A stretch of DNA of 64,000 bases from Caldicellulosiruptor kronotskyensis 2002 (GTDB lineage: Bacteria; Bacillota; Thermoanaerobacteria; Caldicellulosiruptorales; Caldicellulosiruptoraceae), in NCBI RefSeq assembly GCF_000166775.1, contig NC_014720.1, positions 1,792,501 through 1,856,500 on the forward strand, read 5' to 3'. Shown in pieces: positions 17,039 through 26,864 of the stretch; within the stretch, counting starts at the first letter, position 1, and every line of letters begins with the position of its first letter. Both the position numbers and the translations under genes were made by a program. The notes beneath the pieces were generated by a model. The model was not told the origin of the DNA. It saw only the letters and a list, made by a program, of their open reading frames with translations, and made no database searches.

Positions 17039-19576
17039 TTAGTTTTCCACTTTCTGCATTTCATATGCTTCCACAATATCCCCTTCTTTTATATCGTTAA
17101 ACTTCTCAAAGGTCATACCACATTCATACCCAGCTGCAACTTCTCTGACATCATCTTTAAAACGCTTGAGCGATGCAAGTTTCCCTTCATAAACAACAAC
17201 ACCGTCACGAATAATTCGCGCGTTTGCTGTCCTTGTTATCTTGCCGTCCAGAACATAACATCCTGCAATTGTGCCAACTGCAGATGATTTGAATATCTGT
17301 CTGACTTCTGCATGTCCTATTACTACTTCTTTGTAGACAGGCTCAAGCAGCCCTTTCATAGCAGCTTCAATGTCATTTATTACATCATAGATTATCCTAT
17401 ACATCCTCACATCAACCTTTTCTTTTTCAGCAAGTGACATTGCACCAACCTCTGGTCTGACATTAAATCCTATTATAATAGCGTCCGATGCAGAAGCCAA
17501 AGTAACATCCGATTCAGTGATAGCACCAACCGCGGCATGTATGACCTTGACAGTAACCTTGTCGTTTGAAAGTCTTTCAACAGCAGATTTTAGTGCTTCC
17601 ACCGACCCTTGAACGTCAGCTTTTATAATAACCCTTAGCTCTTTCAACTGGCCTTTTTGAATTCTTTCAAAAAGCTCATCAAGGGATATCTTTGTGCTTT
17701 GCATTTTTTCTTCTTTGAGTTTTTCTTGCCTTATCTGTGCAACCATCTTCGCTGTCTTTTCATCCTTCACACATACAAGCTCATCACCTGCAATGGGTAC
17801 ATCTTCAAGCCCTAAAATCTCAACAGGCATGGAAGGACCTGCTTCCTTTATTCTCTGACCTTTGTCGTCCATCATTGCACGAATTCTTCCCCATGTGTTT
17901 CCAACAACAACATAATCTCCTACTTTTAATGTTCCTTTCTGAATCAAGACTGTTGCAACAGGTCCTCTACCTTTATCGAGTTTTGCTTCAATTACCCTAC
18001 CACGTGCAGGTCTGTTTGGATTTGCTTTGAGCTCCATAAGGTCAGCAACAAGTAAAATCATTTCAAGCAGATGGTCAATACCTATTTTTTTCTTTGCAGA
18101 GACATTTACAAAGACTGTATCTCCACCCCACTCTTCTGGAATAAGTCCATATTCAGATAACTGTTGCTTTACTCTTTCAGGGTTTGCTTCTGGCTTATCA
18201 ATTTTGTTTATTGCAACTATGATAGTAACATTTGCTGCTTTCGCGTGGTTGATAGCTTCTACTGTCTGCGGCATAACACCATCATCAGCTGCAACTACAA
18301 GCACTGCTATATCAGTAACTTGTGCACCTCTTGCTCTCATCGCAGTAAACGCTTCATGTCCAGGCGTGTCTAAAAATGTTATCTTTCTACCATTTACCTC
18401 TACAACAGATGCACCAATGTGCTGTGTAATTCCACCAGCTTCTTTTTCTGTCACATTAGTTTTTCTTATAGCATCAAGTAATGATGTCTTTCCATGGTCA
18501 ACGTGACCCATTACAACCACAACAGGCGGCCGTGGAACAAGGCTTTCTGGCGGGTCTTCCTGGTCCTCTAAAAGAATCTCTTCTTCAGATTTTATAATCT
18601 CTTTTTCTACTTTAAATCCATAGTCTTCTGCTATTAAAGATGCAATATCAAAGTCTATCTCTTGATTGATATTTGCCATCACACCAAGCATTATTAGCTT
18701 TTTGATAATCTCTGCCGCAGGTTTTCCTATCAAGTTTGCAAACTCGCCAACCACAATCTTTTCTGGTATCTTTATTACCTCTTCTTTTTTCTCCTCCTGA
18801 GCTGGCTTTGTCTGTAATTTCAAAACCTCTTTTTGCTCTTTCGACTTCTTCTTAAGTTTTTCTTTTCTACCGCGTCTGACATGCTTTTCTTGCAAGTATT
18901 CTTCTTCTAAAAGAGTATCTTCAACTTCTCTGTCAACCTTTTCAAGTTCTTCTCTGCCTAATATCACTTCTTCATGATGTTCTTCCTCAATAGCAAAAGT
19001 TTGTTTTTTGTGTTTTGGAGCCTTTTCCTGCTTCTGTTTTGCTTGAGCCTTATCCTGAAATTTCTTCTCTATTTTCTGTTCCTTCGCGACCTCGTATTTT
19101 GGTTTAGAAACCTGTTTTTTTTCTACTTCCTGCTTGAGTTCAATCTCTATAGTTTTTCTACTCTCTTGCACTGTTGTTTTGTCTCTTGCCCCAGACTTTG
19201 CTGGTTTATCTTCTTTTTTATATCTCTCTTCTTTCTGTCTTTCATCTCGTAGCTGTCTACTTTTTTCTTTTTCTTCTACCTTTCTTTCATGACGAGGCTT
19301 TTCATCAAACTTTCGAAGTTTTCTGTCTTCTATTTTTTGCCTCTTTTCTTGAACCTGTTGATCCTTTGAAACATTTCTTCTTTCTGCTCTTCTTTCAGCT
19401 TGTTGTTTGTCCTTCTCTTGCAAAATATATTCAAGTACAAGATTTATATCATTCTCTTCAAGAGCACTCATATGATTTTTGTGTTCAATGTTTAACTTAT
19501 TAAGTACATCCATTAAATCTTTATTTTTCATGTCAAGAAGCTTTGCAAATTCATATATCCTAAGCTTATTAGTCAT
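17039..19576 (-). CDS. infB: Translation initiation factor IF-2
   Basis: GTPase that brings fMet-tRNA to the ribosome. An IF2_N module is at 5-55, followed by a very long Lys/Glu/Arg/Gln-rich region (about 56-275), a second IF2_N-like module (about 276-330), then the G domain. GHVDHGKTS (G1), GGITQHIGA (G2), DTPGHEAF (G3) and NKIDKP (G4) are intact and are followed by domains II-IV. I place the start at ATG 19576-19574 because GGAGG is seven bases upstream; a GTG two codons earlier is less well spaced. It overlaps ylxR by 4 bases. 845 residues. Confidence 0.97.
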   Translation of the reverse strand: MTNKLRIYEFAKLLDMKNKDLMDVLNKLNIEHKNHMSALEENDINLVLEYILQEKDKQQAERRAERRNVSKDQQVQEKRQKIEDRKLRKFDEKPRHERKVEEKEKSRQLRDERQKEERYKKEDKPAKSGARDKTTVQESRKTIEIELKQEVEKKQVSKPKYEVAKEQKIEKKFQDKAQAKQKQEKAPKHKKQTFAIEEEHHEEVILGREELEKVDREVEDTLLEEEYLQEKHVRRGRKEKLKKKSKEQKEVLKLQTKPAQEEKKEEVIKIPEKIVVGEFANLIGKPAAEIIKKLIMLGVMANINQEIDFDIASLIAEDYGFKVEKEIIKSEEEILLEDQEDPPESLVPRPPVVVVMGHVDHGKTSLLDAIRKTNVTEKEAGGITQHIGASVVEVNGRKITFLDTPGHEAFTAMRARGAQVTDIAVLVVAADDGVMPQTVEAINHAKAANVTIIVAINKIDKPEANPERVKQQLSEYGLIPEEWGGDTVFVNVSAKKKIGIDHLLEMILLVADLMELKANPNRPARGRVIEAKLDKGRGPVATVLIQKGTLKVGDYVVVGNTWGRIRAMMDDKGQRIKEAGPSMPVEILGLEDVPIAGDELVCVKDEKTAKMVAQIRQEKLKEEKMQSTKISLDELFERIQKGQLKELRVIIKADVQGSVEALKSAVERLSNDKVTVKVIHAAVGAITESDVTLASASDAIIIGFNVRPEVGAMSLAEKEKVDVRMYRIIYDVINDIEAAMKGLLEPVYKEVVIGHAEVRQIFKSSAVGTIAGCYVLDGKITRTANARIIRDGVVVYEGKLASLKRFKDDVREVAAGYECGMTFEKFNDIKEGDIVEAYEMQKVEN

Positions 19577-19866
19577 TCCCACACCTCCGCATCAAAGCTT
19601 TTTACTGCCAATTTTTTTAAAAATTCTTCAAGCTTTTCATAAAAATCTTTTGAAATATTCACTTTTAGCGATTTTTCTAATCCTTTTTTCTTCATAGCAA
19701 GTTTTAAACATTCTAAATCTTTACAAATATATGCTCCTCTTCCTGGCATTTTCTGTTTTGAGTCAATAAAAATTCCTTTATCTGTTCTGACAATTCTCAA
19801 AAGCTCTTTTTTAGGTTTTATACTCATACAGCCAACACATTTTCTATGAGGAATAAACTCTTGCAC
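19573..19866 (-). CDS. ylxR: YlxR-family RNA-binding protein (RNase P modulator RnpM)
   Basis: Small protein of 97 residues with [19 protein letters not shown] and GRGAYIC, the signature of YlxR (DUF448). The B. subtilis member has been reported to bind and modulate RNase P. The start is GTG 19866-19864 with GGGGTG upstream. In most Firmicutes an L7Ae-family gene (ylxQ) follows between ylxR and infB; here it is missing, because ylxR overlaps infB directly. Confidence 0.92.
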   Translation of the reverse strand: MQEFIPHRKCVGCMSIKPKKELLRIVRTDKGIFIDSKQKMPGRGAYICKDLECLKLAMKKKGLEKSLKVNISKDFYEKLEEFLKKLAVKSFDAEVWE

Positions 19867-19879
19867 ATTTTCACCCCAA

Positions 19880-20953
19880 TCAATCTTTACCCTTTATATC
19901 TATTTTCCAACCAGTAAGTTTTGCTGCAAGCCGAGCGTTTTGTCCACCCTTGCCAATCGCAAGAGACAATTGGCTGTTTGGAACAAGGACAAATGCCTTT
20001 TTTTCAATTAAATTTAAATCAATATGGACGACCTCCGCAGGGCTGAGAGCATTCTTTATAAATTCCCCAATGTCACTACTCCATTTTACAATGTCAATTT
20101 TCTCACCATTCAAGTGCTTTAGCACATTCTGAATTCGTATCCCCTTTTCACCTATACAAGCTCCAACAGGATCAACTTTTAAGCTGTTAGAATAAACTGC
20201 TACCTTTGACCTTGACCCTGCCTCTCTTGCAATTGCTTTTATTTCAATTATACCCTCTTGTATCTCAGGCACTTCATTCTCCATAAGCCTTTTTATTAAA
20301 TTTGGATGAGTTCTTGAAAGATAAACAATAGGTTCTTTTTCTTTGGGAGGAATTTTAACATCAACAAGATAAAATTTCATCAATGTCCCTGGTTTGTACT
20401 CTTCACCGGGTATTTGCTCCTCCATTGGAAGTATTGCTTCAACCTTCCCGCCTTCAATTTCTACAATAACATTCTTTTTATCAATCCTCTGTATAATACC
20501 TGTAACTATATTATCAATCTTTGAAGAATAATCTTCAAATATGATGCTCCTCTTTTTTTCTCTTATCTTCCCTATAACTGTCTGCCTGACTGTCATTGCC
20601 GCCTTTCTGCTAAACTGGGAAATGGGAACCTCTATTGCTACAATATCACCAATTTTATATCTCTTATCAATTTTTTGTGCATCCTCAAGTGAAATTTCAT
20701 TTTTTCTATCTTTTACATTTTCGACAACTTTTCTGTATTCATAAATTTTTACACTTCCCTTTTCTGGATCAATGGAAACTTTAACGTTAGAAAGATTTTT
20801 GTCTTTTATTCCTTTTACCTGCTTATAAGCTGTCAAAAGAGCTGATTCTAAAACTGAGTATACATAATCCTTTTCAATCTTATACTCTCTTTCAAGCTCA
20901 TCAATTGCCGAAAACAGCTCCTGAAAATCAAGAGTTTGCTCTTTTTTGGGCAT
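19880..20953 (-). CDS. nusA: Transcription termination/antitermination factor NusA
   Basis: RNA polymerase-associated factor of 357 residues: N-terminal polymerase-binding domain (1-130), S1 domain (about 135-200, IVTGIIQRIDKKN), and two KH domains with GACIGEKGIRI and LAIGKGGQNARLAAKLTGW. It lacks the C-terminal acidic repeats of E. coli NusA, as is usual in Firmicutes. GGGGGAA precedes the ATG. Confidence 0.97.
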   Translation of the reverse strand: MPKKEQTLDFQELFSAIDELEREYKIEKDYVYSVLESALLTAYKQVKGIKDKNLSNVKVSIDPEKGSVKIYEYRKVVENVKDRKNEISLEDAQKIDKRYKIGDIVAIEVPISQFSRKAAMTVRQTVIGKIREKKRSIIFEDYSSKIDNIVTGIIQRIDKKNVIVEIEGGKVEAILPMEEQIPGEEYKPGTLMKFYLVDVKIPPKEKEPIVYLSRTHPNLIKRLMENEVPEIQEGIIEIKAIAREAGSRSKVAVYSNSLKVDPVGACIGEKGIRIQNVLKHLNGEKIDIVKWSSDIGEFIKNALSPAEVVHIDLNLIEKKAFVLVPNSQLSLAIGKGGQNARLAAKLTGWKIDIKGKD

Positions 20954-20983
20954 CTTTCTAAATTCCCCCTTTTCATTCTTTAG

Positions 20984-21439
20984 TTAGAATCTTATTGCAA
21001 GCTTTACCTTTTTTATATTTTCAACAGGTATAACTATCTTCTCTTTATCCACAATCAAAATTAAAGATTTTTCATTCTTCTCCACAAGCTCTCCTGTAAT
21101 CCTTGTACGGTTCAAAAAAGGCTGATTCAAAAATACATCAACAACTTTTCCCTTGTTTCTTATAAAATCCCTGTCAGTGACAAGTGGCCTGTCAACACCC
21201 GGTGATGAAACCTCTAAATAATAGCTAAATGGAATAGGGTCAACAATGTCAAGCTTTTCAGAAAGTTCTTCACTGACAAGCTGACAGTCATCTATTGTAA
21301 TCCCGCCGGGTTTATCTATATACACTCTCAAAAAATGACTTTTTCCTTCCTTTTTAAATTCAATATCCACCAGGTCAAAGCCATACCTTTCTAATATAGG
21401 CTTTACAAGCTCTTCCACTTTCTTTGTTATCTTTGACAT
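20984..21439 (-). CDS. rimP: Ribosome maturation factor RimP
   Basis: Assembly factor for the 30S subunit, 151 residues. It shows FDLVDIEFKKEG, LRVYIDKPGGITIDDC and YYLEVSSPGVDRPL, the family core. First gene of the nusA-infB operon, with its own promoter at 21565-21593 and a leader hairpin at 21504-21524. Confidence 0.95.
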   Translation of the reverse strand: MSKITKKVEELVKPILERYGFDLVDIEFKKEGKSHFLRVYIDKPGGITIDDCQLVSEELSEKLDIVDPIPFSYYLEVSSPGVDRPLVTDRDFIRNKGKVVDVFLNQPFLNRTRITGELVEKNEKSLILIVDKEKIVIPVENIKKVKLAIRF

Positions 21440-21503
21440 GAGAAATACTCTTCTCCCTTCTATTAAAACTTTTTACTACCTAAAACTCCATAAACAATAT
21501 TAA

Positions 21504-21524
21504 AGAGTGGGGGATACCCACTCT
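21504..21524 (-). promoter_or_regulatory. GC-rich hairpin in the rimP leader
   Basis: AGAGTGGG (21504-21511) pairs with CCCACTCT (21517-21524) around a 5-base loop. It is transcribed on the minus strand about 65 bases before the rimP start. TTTAATATTG follows, a poor T-run, so it could be an attenuator, a stabilising 5' stem or a regulatory site; which one is not decided by sequence. Confidence 0.6.
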
Positions 21525-21564
21525 CATGCTAATTCACTTTATGTCAGCACCTCTGATTATAAAT

Positions 21565-21593
21565 ATTATACCACCTTAATTTTATTTTAACAA
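21565..21593 (-). promoter_or_regulatory. Putative sigma-A promoter of the rimP-nusA-infB operon
   Basis: On the minus strand, -35 TTGTTA (21593-21588) and perfect -10 TATAAT (21570-21565) have 17-base spacing. No terminator is visible between rpe and this promoter, so read-through from the yicC-rpe cluster is also possible. Confidence 0.78.
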
Positions 21594-21608
21594 GAAGCGC
21601 AAAAATTA

Positions 21609-22274
21609 TTACCTCAAACTCTGGACCTTACTTCTCAAAACTTGAATAGATTTTGAAACATCACCACTGTCAAATACATATGAACCTGCAACTATCACGT
21701 TTGCACCTGCGTTTACACAATCAACAATGGTCTCTTCATTAATACCACCGTCAACTTCTATCTCAAACGAAAGTCCTTCCTTTTCTCTGAGGTTTGCCAA
21801 CATTTCAATCTTTTTTAGGGTATATGGTATAAATTTTTGTCCTCCATATCCAGGATTTACAGTCATAACTAAAACCATATCAACAATTTCAAGAACATTT
21901 TCTATCATGTATACAGGCGTTGCAGGATTTAGCGCAACACTTGCTTTTTTGCCAAAACTTTTTATTTTACTGATGAGGGCATCCAAGTGGTAGGTTACCT
22001 CTGCGTGAACTGTAATATTATCAGCACCGCTTTGGACAAATTTTTCAATATGCTTTTCAGGATGTAAAACCATTAGATGTACATCAAAAAAAAGTGTTGA
22101 ATTTTTTCTAAGACTGCTTACCACGGGAGCACCAATTGTGATATTGTCTACAAAGTTTCCATCCATAACATCTATATGGACCAAATCAGCTTTAGCTAAC
22201 TCAAGTTTTTTAAGTTCATTTTTCAAATCTGCAAAATTAGAAGATAAAATAGATGGTGCAATCTTTATCTGCAA
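21609..22274 (-). CDS. rpe: Ribulose-phosphate 3-epimerase
   Basis: TIM-barrel enzyme that interconverts ribulose-5-phosphate and xylulose-5-phosphate in the pentose phosphate pathway. The 221 residues show PSILSSNFADL (7-17), HIDVMDGNFVDNITIG (metal and catalytic residues), VHLMV, NPGYGGQKF and EVDGGI. As in B. subtilis, it follows rsgA and prkC, closing the conserved cluster. Confidence 0.97.
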   Translation of the reverse strand: MQIKIAPSILSSNFADLKNELKKLELAKADLVHIDVMDGNFVDNITIGAPVVSSLRKNSTLFFDVHLMVLHPEKHIEKFVQSGADNITVHAEVTYHLDALISKIKSFGKKASVALNPATPVYMIENVLEIVDMVLVMTVNPGYGGQKFIPYTLKKIEMLANLREKEGLSFEIEVDGGINEETIVDCVNAGANVIVAGSYVFDSGDVSKSIQVLRSKVQSLR

Positions 22275-22290
22275 CTTTTAATCCTCTCCT

Positions 22291-23163
22291 TTAATCATAC
22301 TCTTTTTGTGCAGGAAGTTGCATAAATATCTGCTTGTACCTTTCATACCTTTCAAAATTTATCTTTTTTTCAGTCACTGCAGCTTTTACCATACAGTCAG
22401 GTTCAAATATGTGGTTGCACCCCGGAAATCTGCACCCTTCAAAATCATAAAATTCCGGATAATAATATTTTAGATCATTTCTTAAAAGTCCCATTATTTC
22501 AATTGAACTAAAACCTGGTGTGTCTGCAATGTAGGTATCCTCCCCTGCACGTAAAAGTTCTACTACCCTTGTTGTATGTCTACCTCTCTCAATCTTTTTA
22601 GAAATTTCGCCAACTTTTAAGTTTGCTCCCGGAATCAAACAGTTTAGTATAGAACTTTTCCCTACACCAGACTGCCCAGCAAAAACTGAAATCCTTCCTT
22701 GAATATAATTTTTGAGTTTATCAATACCTTCTCCAGTCTTTGCAGACACACCTATTACATCAAATACACTGTACTGTTGCTTTATCATCTCAAATGTCTT
22801 TCCATCATCTAAATCAATTTTATTTACGCAAATTACAGGCTTTACCTTTTCCTTTAATACATTCACTAAAAGTTTATCCAGTGCGATTAAAGATACCTCT
22901 GGCGACACTGATGCTACCACTACTATGGCAATATCCACATTTGCAATTGGTGGACGGATTAGCTGATTTTTTCTTGGTAGAATCTTATCAATAATATATG
23001 AACCTTTGCTTTTCTCTACGATAACAACGTTGTCGCCCACAAGCGGAGTGATATCATCCTTTCTAAAAACTCCTCGTGCCCTACATTCATATATATTTCC
23101 ATCATGGTCATATACATAATAAAAACCAGCAATTAGTTTTCCAATTACTCCATTTATATGCAT
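22291..23163 (-). CDS. rsgA: Ribosome small-subunit biogenesis GTPase RsgA
   Basis: Circularly permuted GTPase for late 30S assembly. After an N-terminal OB domain, the G motifs occur in the order NKIDL (G4), GQSGVGKSS (G1), DTPGF (G3), the hallmark of the family. The zinc knuckle CRFPGCNHIFEPDC is near residue 248. 290 residues; GGTGG precedes the ATG, which lies two bases after the prkC stop. Confidence 0.96.
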   Translation of the reverse strand: MHINGVIGKLIAGFYYVYDHDGNIYECRARGVFRKDDITPLVGDNVVIVEKSKGSYIIDKILPRKNQLIRPPIANVDIAIVVVASVSPEVSLIALDKLLVNVLKEKVKPVICVNKIDLDDGKTFEMIKQQYSVFDVIGVSAKTGEGIDKLKNYIQGRISVFAGQSGVGKSSILNCLIPGANLKVGEISKKIERGRHTTRVVELLRAGEDTYIADTPGFSSIEIMGLLRNDLKYYYPEFYDFEGCRFPGCNHIFEPDCMVKAAVTEKKINFERYERYKQIFMQLPAQKEYD

Positions 23164-23165
23164 AG

Positions 23166-25055
23166 CTATTCCACCGTCTCCTCTGTTGATAATTGGTCGT
23201 TTATATACATCCTAATTGTAGATTGTCCAGTGATAGGAATTTTAACCTGTAAAGGAGTCTCTTCTTTTTTTACTATTCTATCAAATACAATGCTCTCATT
23301 TCCGTTTGAACTTACCACTATTTTAACATTTGCTTCATTTAAATCAGAAGGTAAAATTACTGTTTTTATAATAATCTTTGTTGTAGTTTTTGTCTCAACC
23401 TTTTTGGTCACTATTAAATCAACAGTACTTCCTTTTACAACCTGCTGCCCGTAAGATGGTGATTGACTGATAACAATATCAGACTCTCTATCTGTGACCT
23501 CTTTATAAGTAACGTTACCGGCGTTAAGTCCGTTTTTTAGTAAAACATCCTTGGCATCAACTATATTCATTCCTGTTACATCTGGAACTAATACTTTTTC
23601 TATTTTGGGACCCAAACTTACAGTCAAAATTACAGTACCATTTTTCTCTATGAGCTGGTTTGCAGAAGGCTGTTGATCAATAACTGTATCCACCGGCTTG
23701 TCAGAATAATCTTTCTTTATCTCAACACTCAAACCATTGTTATCAAGCTCTATCTGAGCATCTTTGATATTGAGCCCAACCACATCAGGAACTTTGACCA
23801 TTTCCGGTCCTTTGCTAACTATTAGCTTGACAGTAGTATCTTTTTTTACTTTAATACCTGCAGCAGGGTCTTGATTGATAACCATTCCTTTTTCAGCCGG
23901 GTCGTTTTGCTCTTCAACCGAATATTTTAGTCCCAGCTCATCAAGTTTTGCCTTTGCATCATCAATTGAAAAACCTACAAGGTCTGGCATTGTAATGTCA
24001 TTTTCTTGATAAGTCAAGCTTTTCCCAATAGCATTATAAAATATTAGCCAGCCTATTGCAACAATAATAAGGGCAGTTAGTATTCCAGCCACCACATAAA
24101 TCCAATCTTTTCTCTTTTCTTTTGACTCCTTTTTTTGGTCTACTGAGGTATTATCCGATTTTATCTTTTCAAGCTGAAACTGTTTGGTAGCAGCATTTTC
24201 ATGCGACTCTATCTTGACAAAATCACCCTCTGGTTCAATGAGCGAATTTTTCAAATCTTGAATCATCTCACTGGCTGATTGATACCTCAGCAAAATATCC
24301 TTTTGCATTGCCTTCAAAATTATTGCTTCTAAACTTTTTGGTATATTGGGATTATAAAGTGTAGGTTTTATTGGCTGTTCTTGCAGGTGTTTTAAAGCAA
24401 TAGAAATTGGAGTATCCCCATCAAACGGCAAAACTCCAGTTACCATCTCATAAAGTACAACTCCAAGAGAATACAAGTCCGACCTATTGTCTATATATCC
24501 TCCTCTTGCCTGTTCTGGAGAAAAATAGTGAACAGAGCCAATGGTGAGATTTGTATTTATAATAGTGCCTGTTGAAACTGCTCGTGCAATACCAAAGTCT
24601 GTTACTTTGACAATCCCATTTTCATCAATCAAGATATTTTGAGGTTTTATATCCCTGTGCACAATACCTTTTTTATGGGCATGGTCCAAAGCTCTTAAAA
24701 CCTGTATAGCAATGGTTGTTGCATCTTTTGGACTGAGCCTGCCAGTTTCTTTCATAAACTCTTTTAGAGTTTTGCCATTTACATATTCCATAACTATGTA
24801 GTACATCCCGTCCTGCTCACCAACATCATAGATAGATACAATGTTAGGATGCGAAAGAGATGCTGCTGCCAGCGCTTCTGTTCTGAACCGTTGCAAAAAT
24901 TCCTCGTCTGTTGCAAACTCCGACCTTAAAACTTTTATGGCAACATATCTATTCAAAATTGCGTCTTTGGCTTTATACACAACCGACATTCCACCGCTTC
25001 CTAATTTCTCTTCAACTTTGTATCTGTTTCCTATTATAAACTCATCCATGAACAA
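23166..25055 (-). CDS. prkC: PASTA-domain Ser/Thr protein kinase
   Basis: Transmembrane receptor kinase that senses cell-wall fragments. Cytoplasmic kinase domain (about 10-275) with GSGGMSVVYKA, catalytic HRDIKPQNIL and DFGIA; a linker; one membrane segment near residues 322-345; then three extracellular PASTA domains (beginning near 355, 424 and 492) and a C-terminal beta-rich tail of about 70 residues without a known signature. The start is TTG 25055 with GAGGG six bases upstream, or ATG 25049. It lies directly after prpC, its cognate phosphatase. PrkC homologues influence germination, translation GTPases and wall synthesis. Confidence 0.95.
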   Translation of the reverse strand: MFMDEFIIGNRYKVEEKLGSGGMSVVYKAKDAILNRYVAIKVLRSEFATDEEFLQRFRTEALAAASLSHPNIVSIYDVGEQDGMYYIVMEYVNGKTLKEFMKETGRLSPKDATTIAIQVLRALDHAHKKGIVHRDIKPQNILIDENGIVKVTDFGIARAVSTGTIINTNLTIGSVHYFSPEQARGGYIDNRSDLYSLGVVLYEMVTGVLPFDGDTPISIALKHLQEQPIKPTLYNPNIPKSLEAIILKAMQKDILLRYQSASEMIQDLKNSLIEPEGDFVKIESHENAATKQFQLEKIKSDNTSVDQKKESKEKRKDWIYVVAGILTALIIVAIGWLIFYNAIGKSLTYQENDITMPDLVGFSIDDAKAKLDELGLKYSVEEQNDPAEKGMVINQDPAAGIKVKKDTTVKLIVSKGPEMVKVPDVVGLNIKDAQIELDNNGLSVEIKKDYSDKPVDTVIDQQPSANQLIEKNGTVILTVSLGPKIEKVLVPDVTGMNIVDAKDVLLKNGLNAGNVTYKEVTDRESDIVISQSPSYGQQVVKGSTVDLIVTKKVETKTTTKIIIKTVILPSDLNEANVKIVVSSNGNESIVFDRIVKKEETPLQVKIPITGQSTIRMYINDQLSTEETVE

Positions 25056-25083
25056 TCATCACCCTCACAAAATCTCTTTTTTC

Positions 25084-25821
25084 TTATACCAAGAGATAGA
25101 CAATTGTTATATTGTCAATACCACCTGCCTCAAGAGCTTTTTCAATTAATTTCTTACCTACATCATAAAAATCATTTTTCTTAAATATTTCGTAAATTTG
25201 AGCATCAAAAACCATGTTGGTCAGTCCATCTGTACACATCAAAAAGCAATAATCCTTATTTTGCTCACGTTCAATTTCGTAAAGGTCAACTTCTAATTCT
25301 TCTTCTATTCCAATTGCTCTTGTTATGATGTTTTTCTTGGGATGAGTATAAATTTCCTCTTTTGTAATTTTTCCATCTTTAAACATCTTATAAACCAGAG
25401 AATGGTCCTCTGTAATTTGTCTAATTTCATTGTTATCTATAATGTAGACTCTTGAATCTCCAATGTTGCTCACAAGTATCTTATCCTTGTAGCAAAATAA
25501 TCCCGTTAAAGTGGTCCCCATTCCATACAAAAGGGGATTTTTTATCTGATGGCTTATAATCTTTTGATTTGCATACCTGTAAGCTTCTTTTATGGTTTCT
25601 TTCATAGAATATTTTAACATTTTCTGATTTAGTAATATATAGTCAATTACATACTGACAGGCAAGGCTGCTTGCCACCTCACCTGCACTGTGTCCACCCA
25701 TCCCATCAGCTATCAAAAAAACATTCAATCCTTCTTCTCCCTTGTAAACAATATAATAATCCTCATTGTTTGTCCTTATATTTCCTTTTTCTGTGAGAGC
25801 AACGTATTTCACATACTTCAT
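25084..25821 (-). CDS. prpC: PP2C-family Ser/Thr protein phosphatase
   Basis: Metal-dependent phosphatase that opposes PrkC. The 245 residues contain RTNNEDYYIVY (metal aspartate), IADGMGGHSAGEVAS, VSNIGDSRVYII, TEDHSLV and CTDGLTNMV, all canonical PP2C motifs. 28 bases separate it from prkC. Confidence 0.95.
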   Translation of the reverse strand: MKYVKYVALTEKGNIRTNNEDYYIVYKGEEGLNVFLIADGMGGHSAGEVASSLACQYVIDYILLNQKMLKYSMKETIKEAYRYANQKIISHQIKNPLLYGMGTTLTGLFCYKDKILVSNIGDSRVYIIDNNEIRQITEDHSLVYKMFKDGKITKEEIYTHPKKNIITRAIGIEEELEVDLYEIEREQNKDYCFLMCTDGLTNMVFDAQIYEIFKKNDFYDVGKKLIEKALEAGGIDNITIVYLLV

Positions 25822-25833
25822 CCCCTAATTCCC

Positions 25834-26859
25834 TTATATGTTAAAATACCGTTTTCTCAGCTGTCCACACGCTGCAGATATACTGCTGCCAAGCTCTCTT
25901 CTAATTGTAACATTAATTTGATATGATTTTAAGGTTTCAAAAAATACTTTTATTTTTTCTTTTGAAGGTCTTCTAAACCCTTTTTCTTCAACTGGGTTAA
26001 CAGGTATCAAATTTACATGTACAAGCTTACCTTTTAATATCCTGCCAAGCTCTTGAGCACAGTCAATAGAATCATTTACCCCATCTATCAGAGCGTACTC
26101 AAATGTAACTCTTCTGTTGGTCTTTTGAATATAGTAGTCAACTGCTTTCATGATATCTTCAATAGGATATTTCTTGTTTATCGGAACAAGTTTGTCTCTC
26201 AAACTATTATTTGGGGCATGCAAAGATATTGCAAGGTTTACTTGTTTTGGAAAATCACATAGTCTATAAATCCCTTCAACTATGCCAACTGTTGAAATTG
26301 TGATATGCCTTGCCCCTATGTTCTTTCCATCTTTTGAGTTTATTATCTCTATAAACTTAAACACATTTTCGATGTTGTCAAATGGCTCGCCACTTCCCAT
26401 CAGAACAACATTTGTTATTCTTTTGCCTGTAAAGTTTTCTGCACTGATAATCTGGTCAACCATCTCACCTGGCGTAAGGTTTCTGACAAATCCGCCTATG
26501 GCAGAAGCACAAAACCCACAGTTCATTTTGCATCCAACTTGTGTTGAGACACATACTGCATTTCCATATCGATAAGGCAAAAACACACTTTCAATCCCAT
26601 TTTTATCACAAAGTTCAAACAGAAATTTTATACTCTCTCCATCACTTTGATGCTGTAAAATTTGTAAAGAGTTCATCAAAAATTCATCATAAATCTTCTT
26701 GCGAAGTTCAAGGGGAAGATTTGTAAATTGCATTACATCAGTAGCATTTTTCTTGTAAAGCCACTCAAAAATCTGAGTAGCCCTAAAAGGCTTTTCGCCA
26801 ACACTTTCAAGCCATATCTTAAGCTCATCTATTGTTAAGTCCTTTATAAACCTTTTCAT
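25834..26859 (-). CDS. rlmN: Dual-specificity rRNA/tRNA (adenine-C2) methyltransferase RlmN
   Basis: Radical SAM enzyme that methylates C2 of A2503 in 23S rRNA and A37 of some tRNAs. The 341 residues contain the radical SAM cysteines in CKMNCGFCA, GSGEPFDN, SLHAPNN and the C-terminal catalytic cysteine (SAACGQL). It overlaps no neighbour; rsmB ends 5 bases upstream of its start. Confidence 0.96.
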   Translation of the reverse strand: MKRFIKDLTIDELKIWLESVGEKPFRATQIFEWLYKKNATDVMQFTNLPLELRKKIYDEFLMNSLQILQHQSDGESIKFLFELCDKNGIESVFLPYRYGNAVCVSTQVGCKMNCGFCASAIGGFVRNLTPGEMVDQIISAENFTGKRITNVVLMGSGEPFDNIENVFKFIEIINSKDGKNIGARHITISTVGIVEGIYRLCDFPKQVNLAISLHAPNNSLRDKLVPINKKYPIEDIMKAVDYYIQKTNRRVTFEYALIDGVNDSIDCAQELGRILKGKLVHVNLIPVNPVEEKGFRRPSKEKIKVFFETLKSYQINVTIRRELGSSISAACGQLRKRYFNI

Positions 26860-26864
26860 ATTCC

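Noticed and set aside
17039-19576. Plus-strand frames with runs of Phe, Ser and Leu opposite infB, rho and rny
   Set aside because: They mirror the Lys/Glu-rich coding strand of real genes and lack ribosome binding sites.
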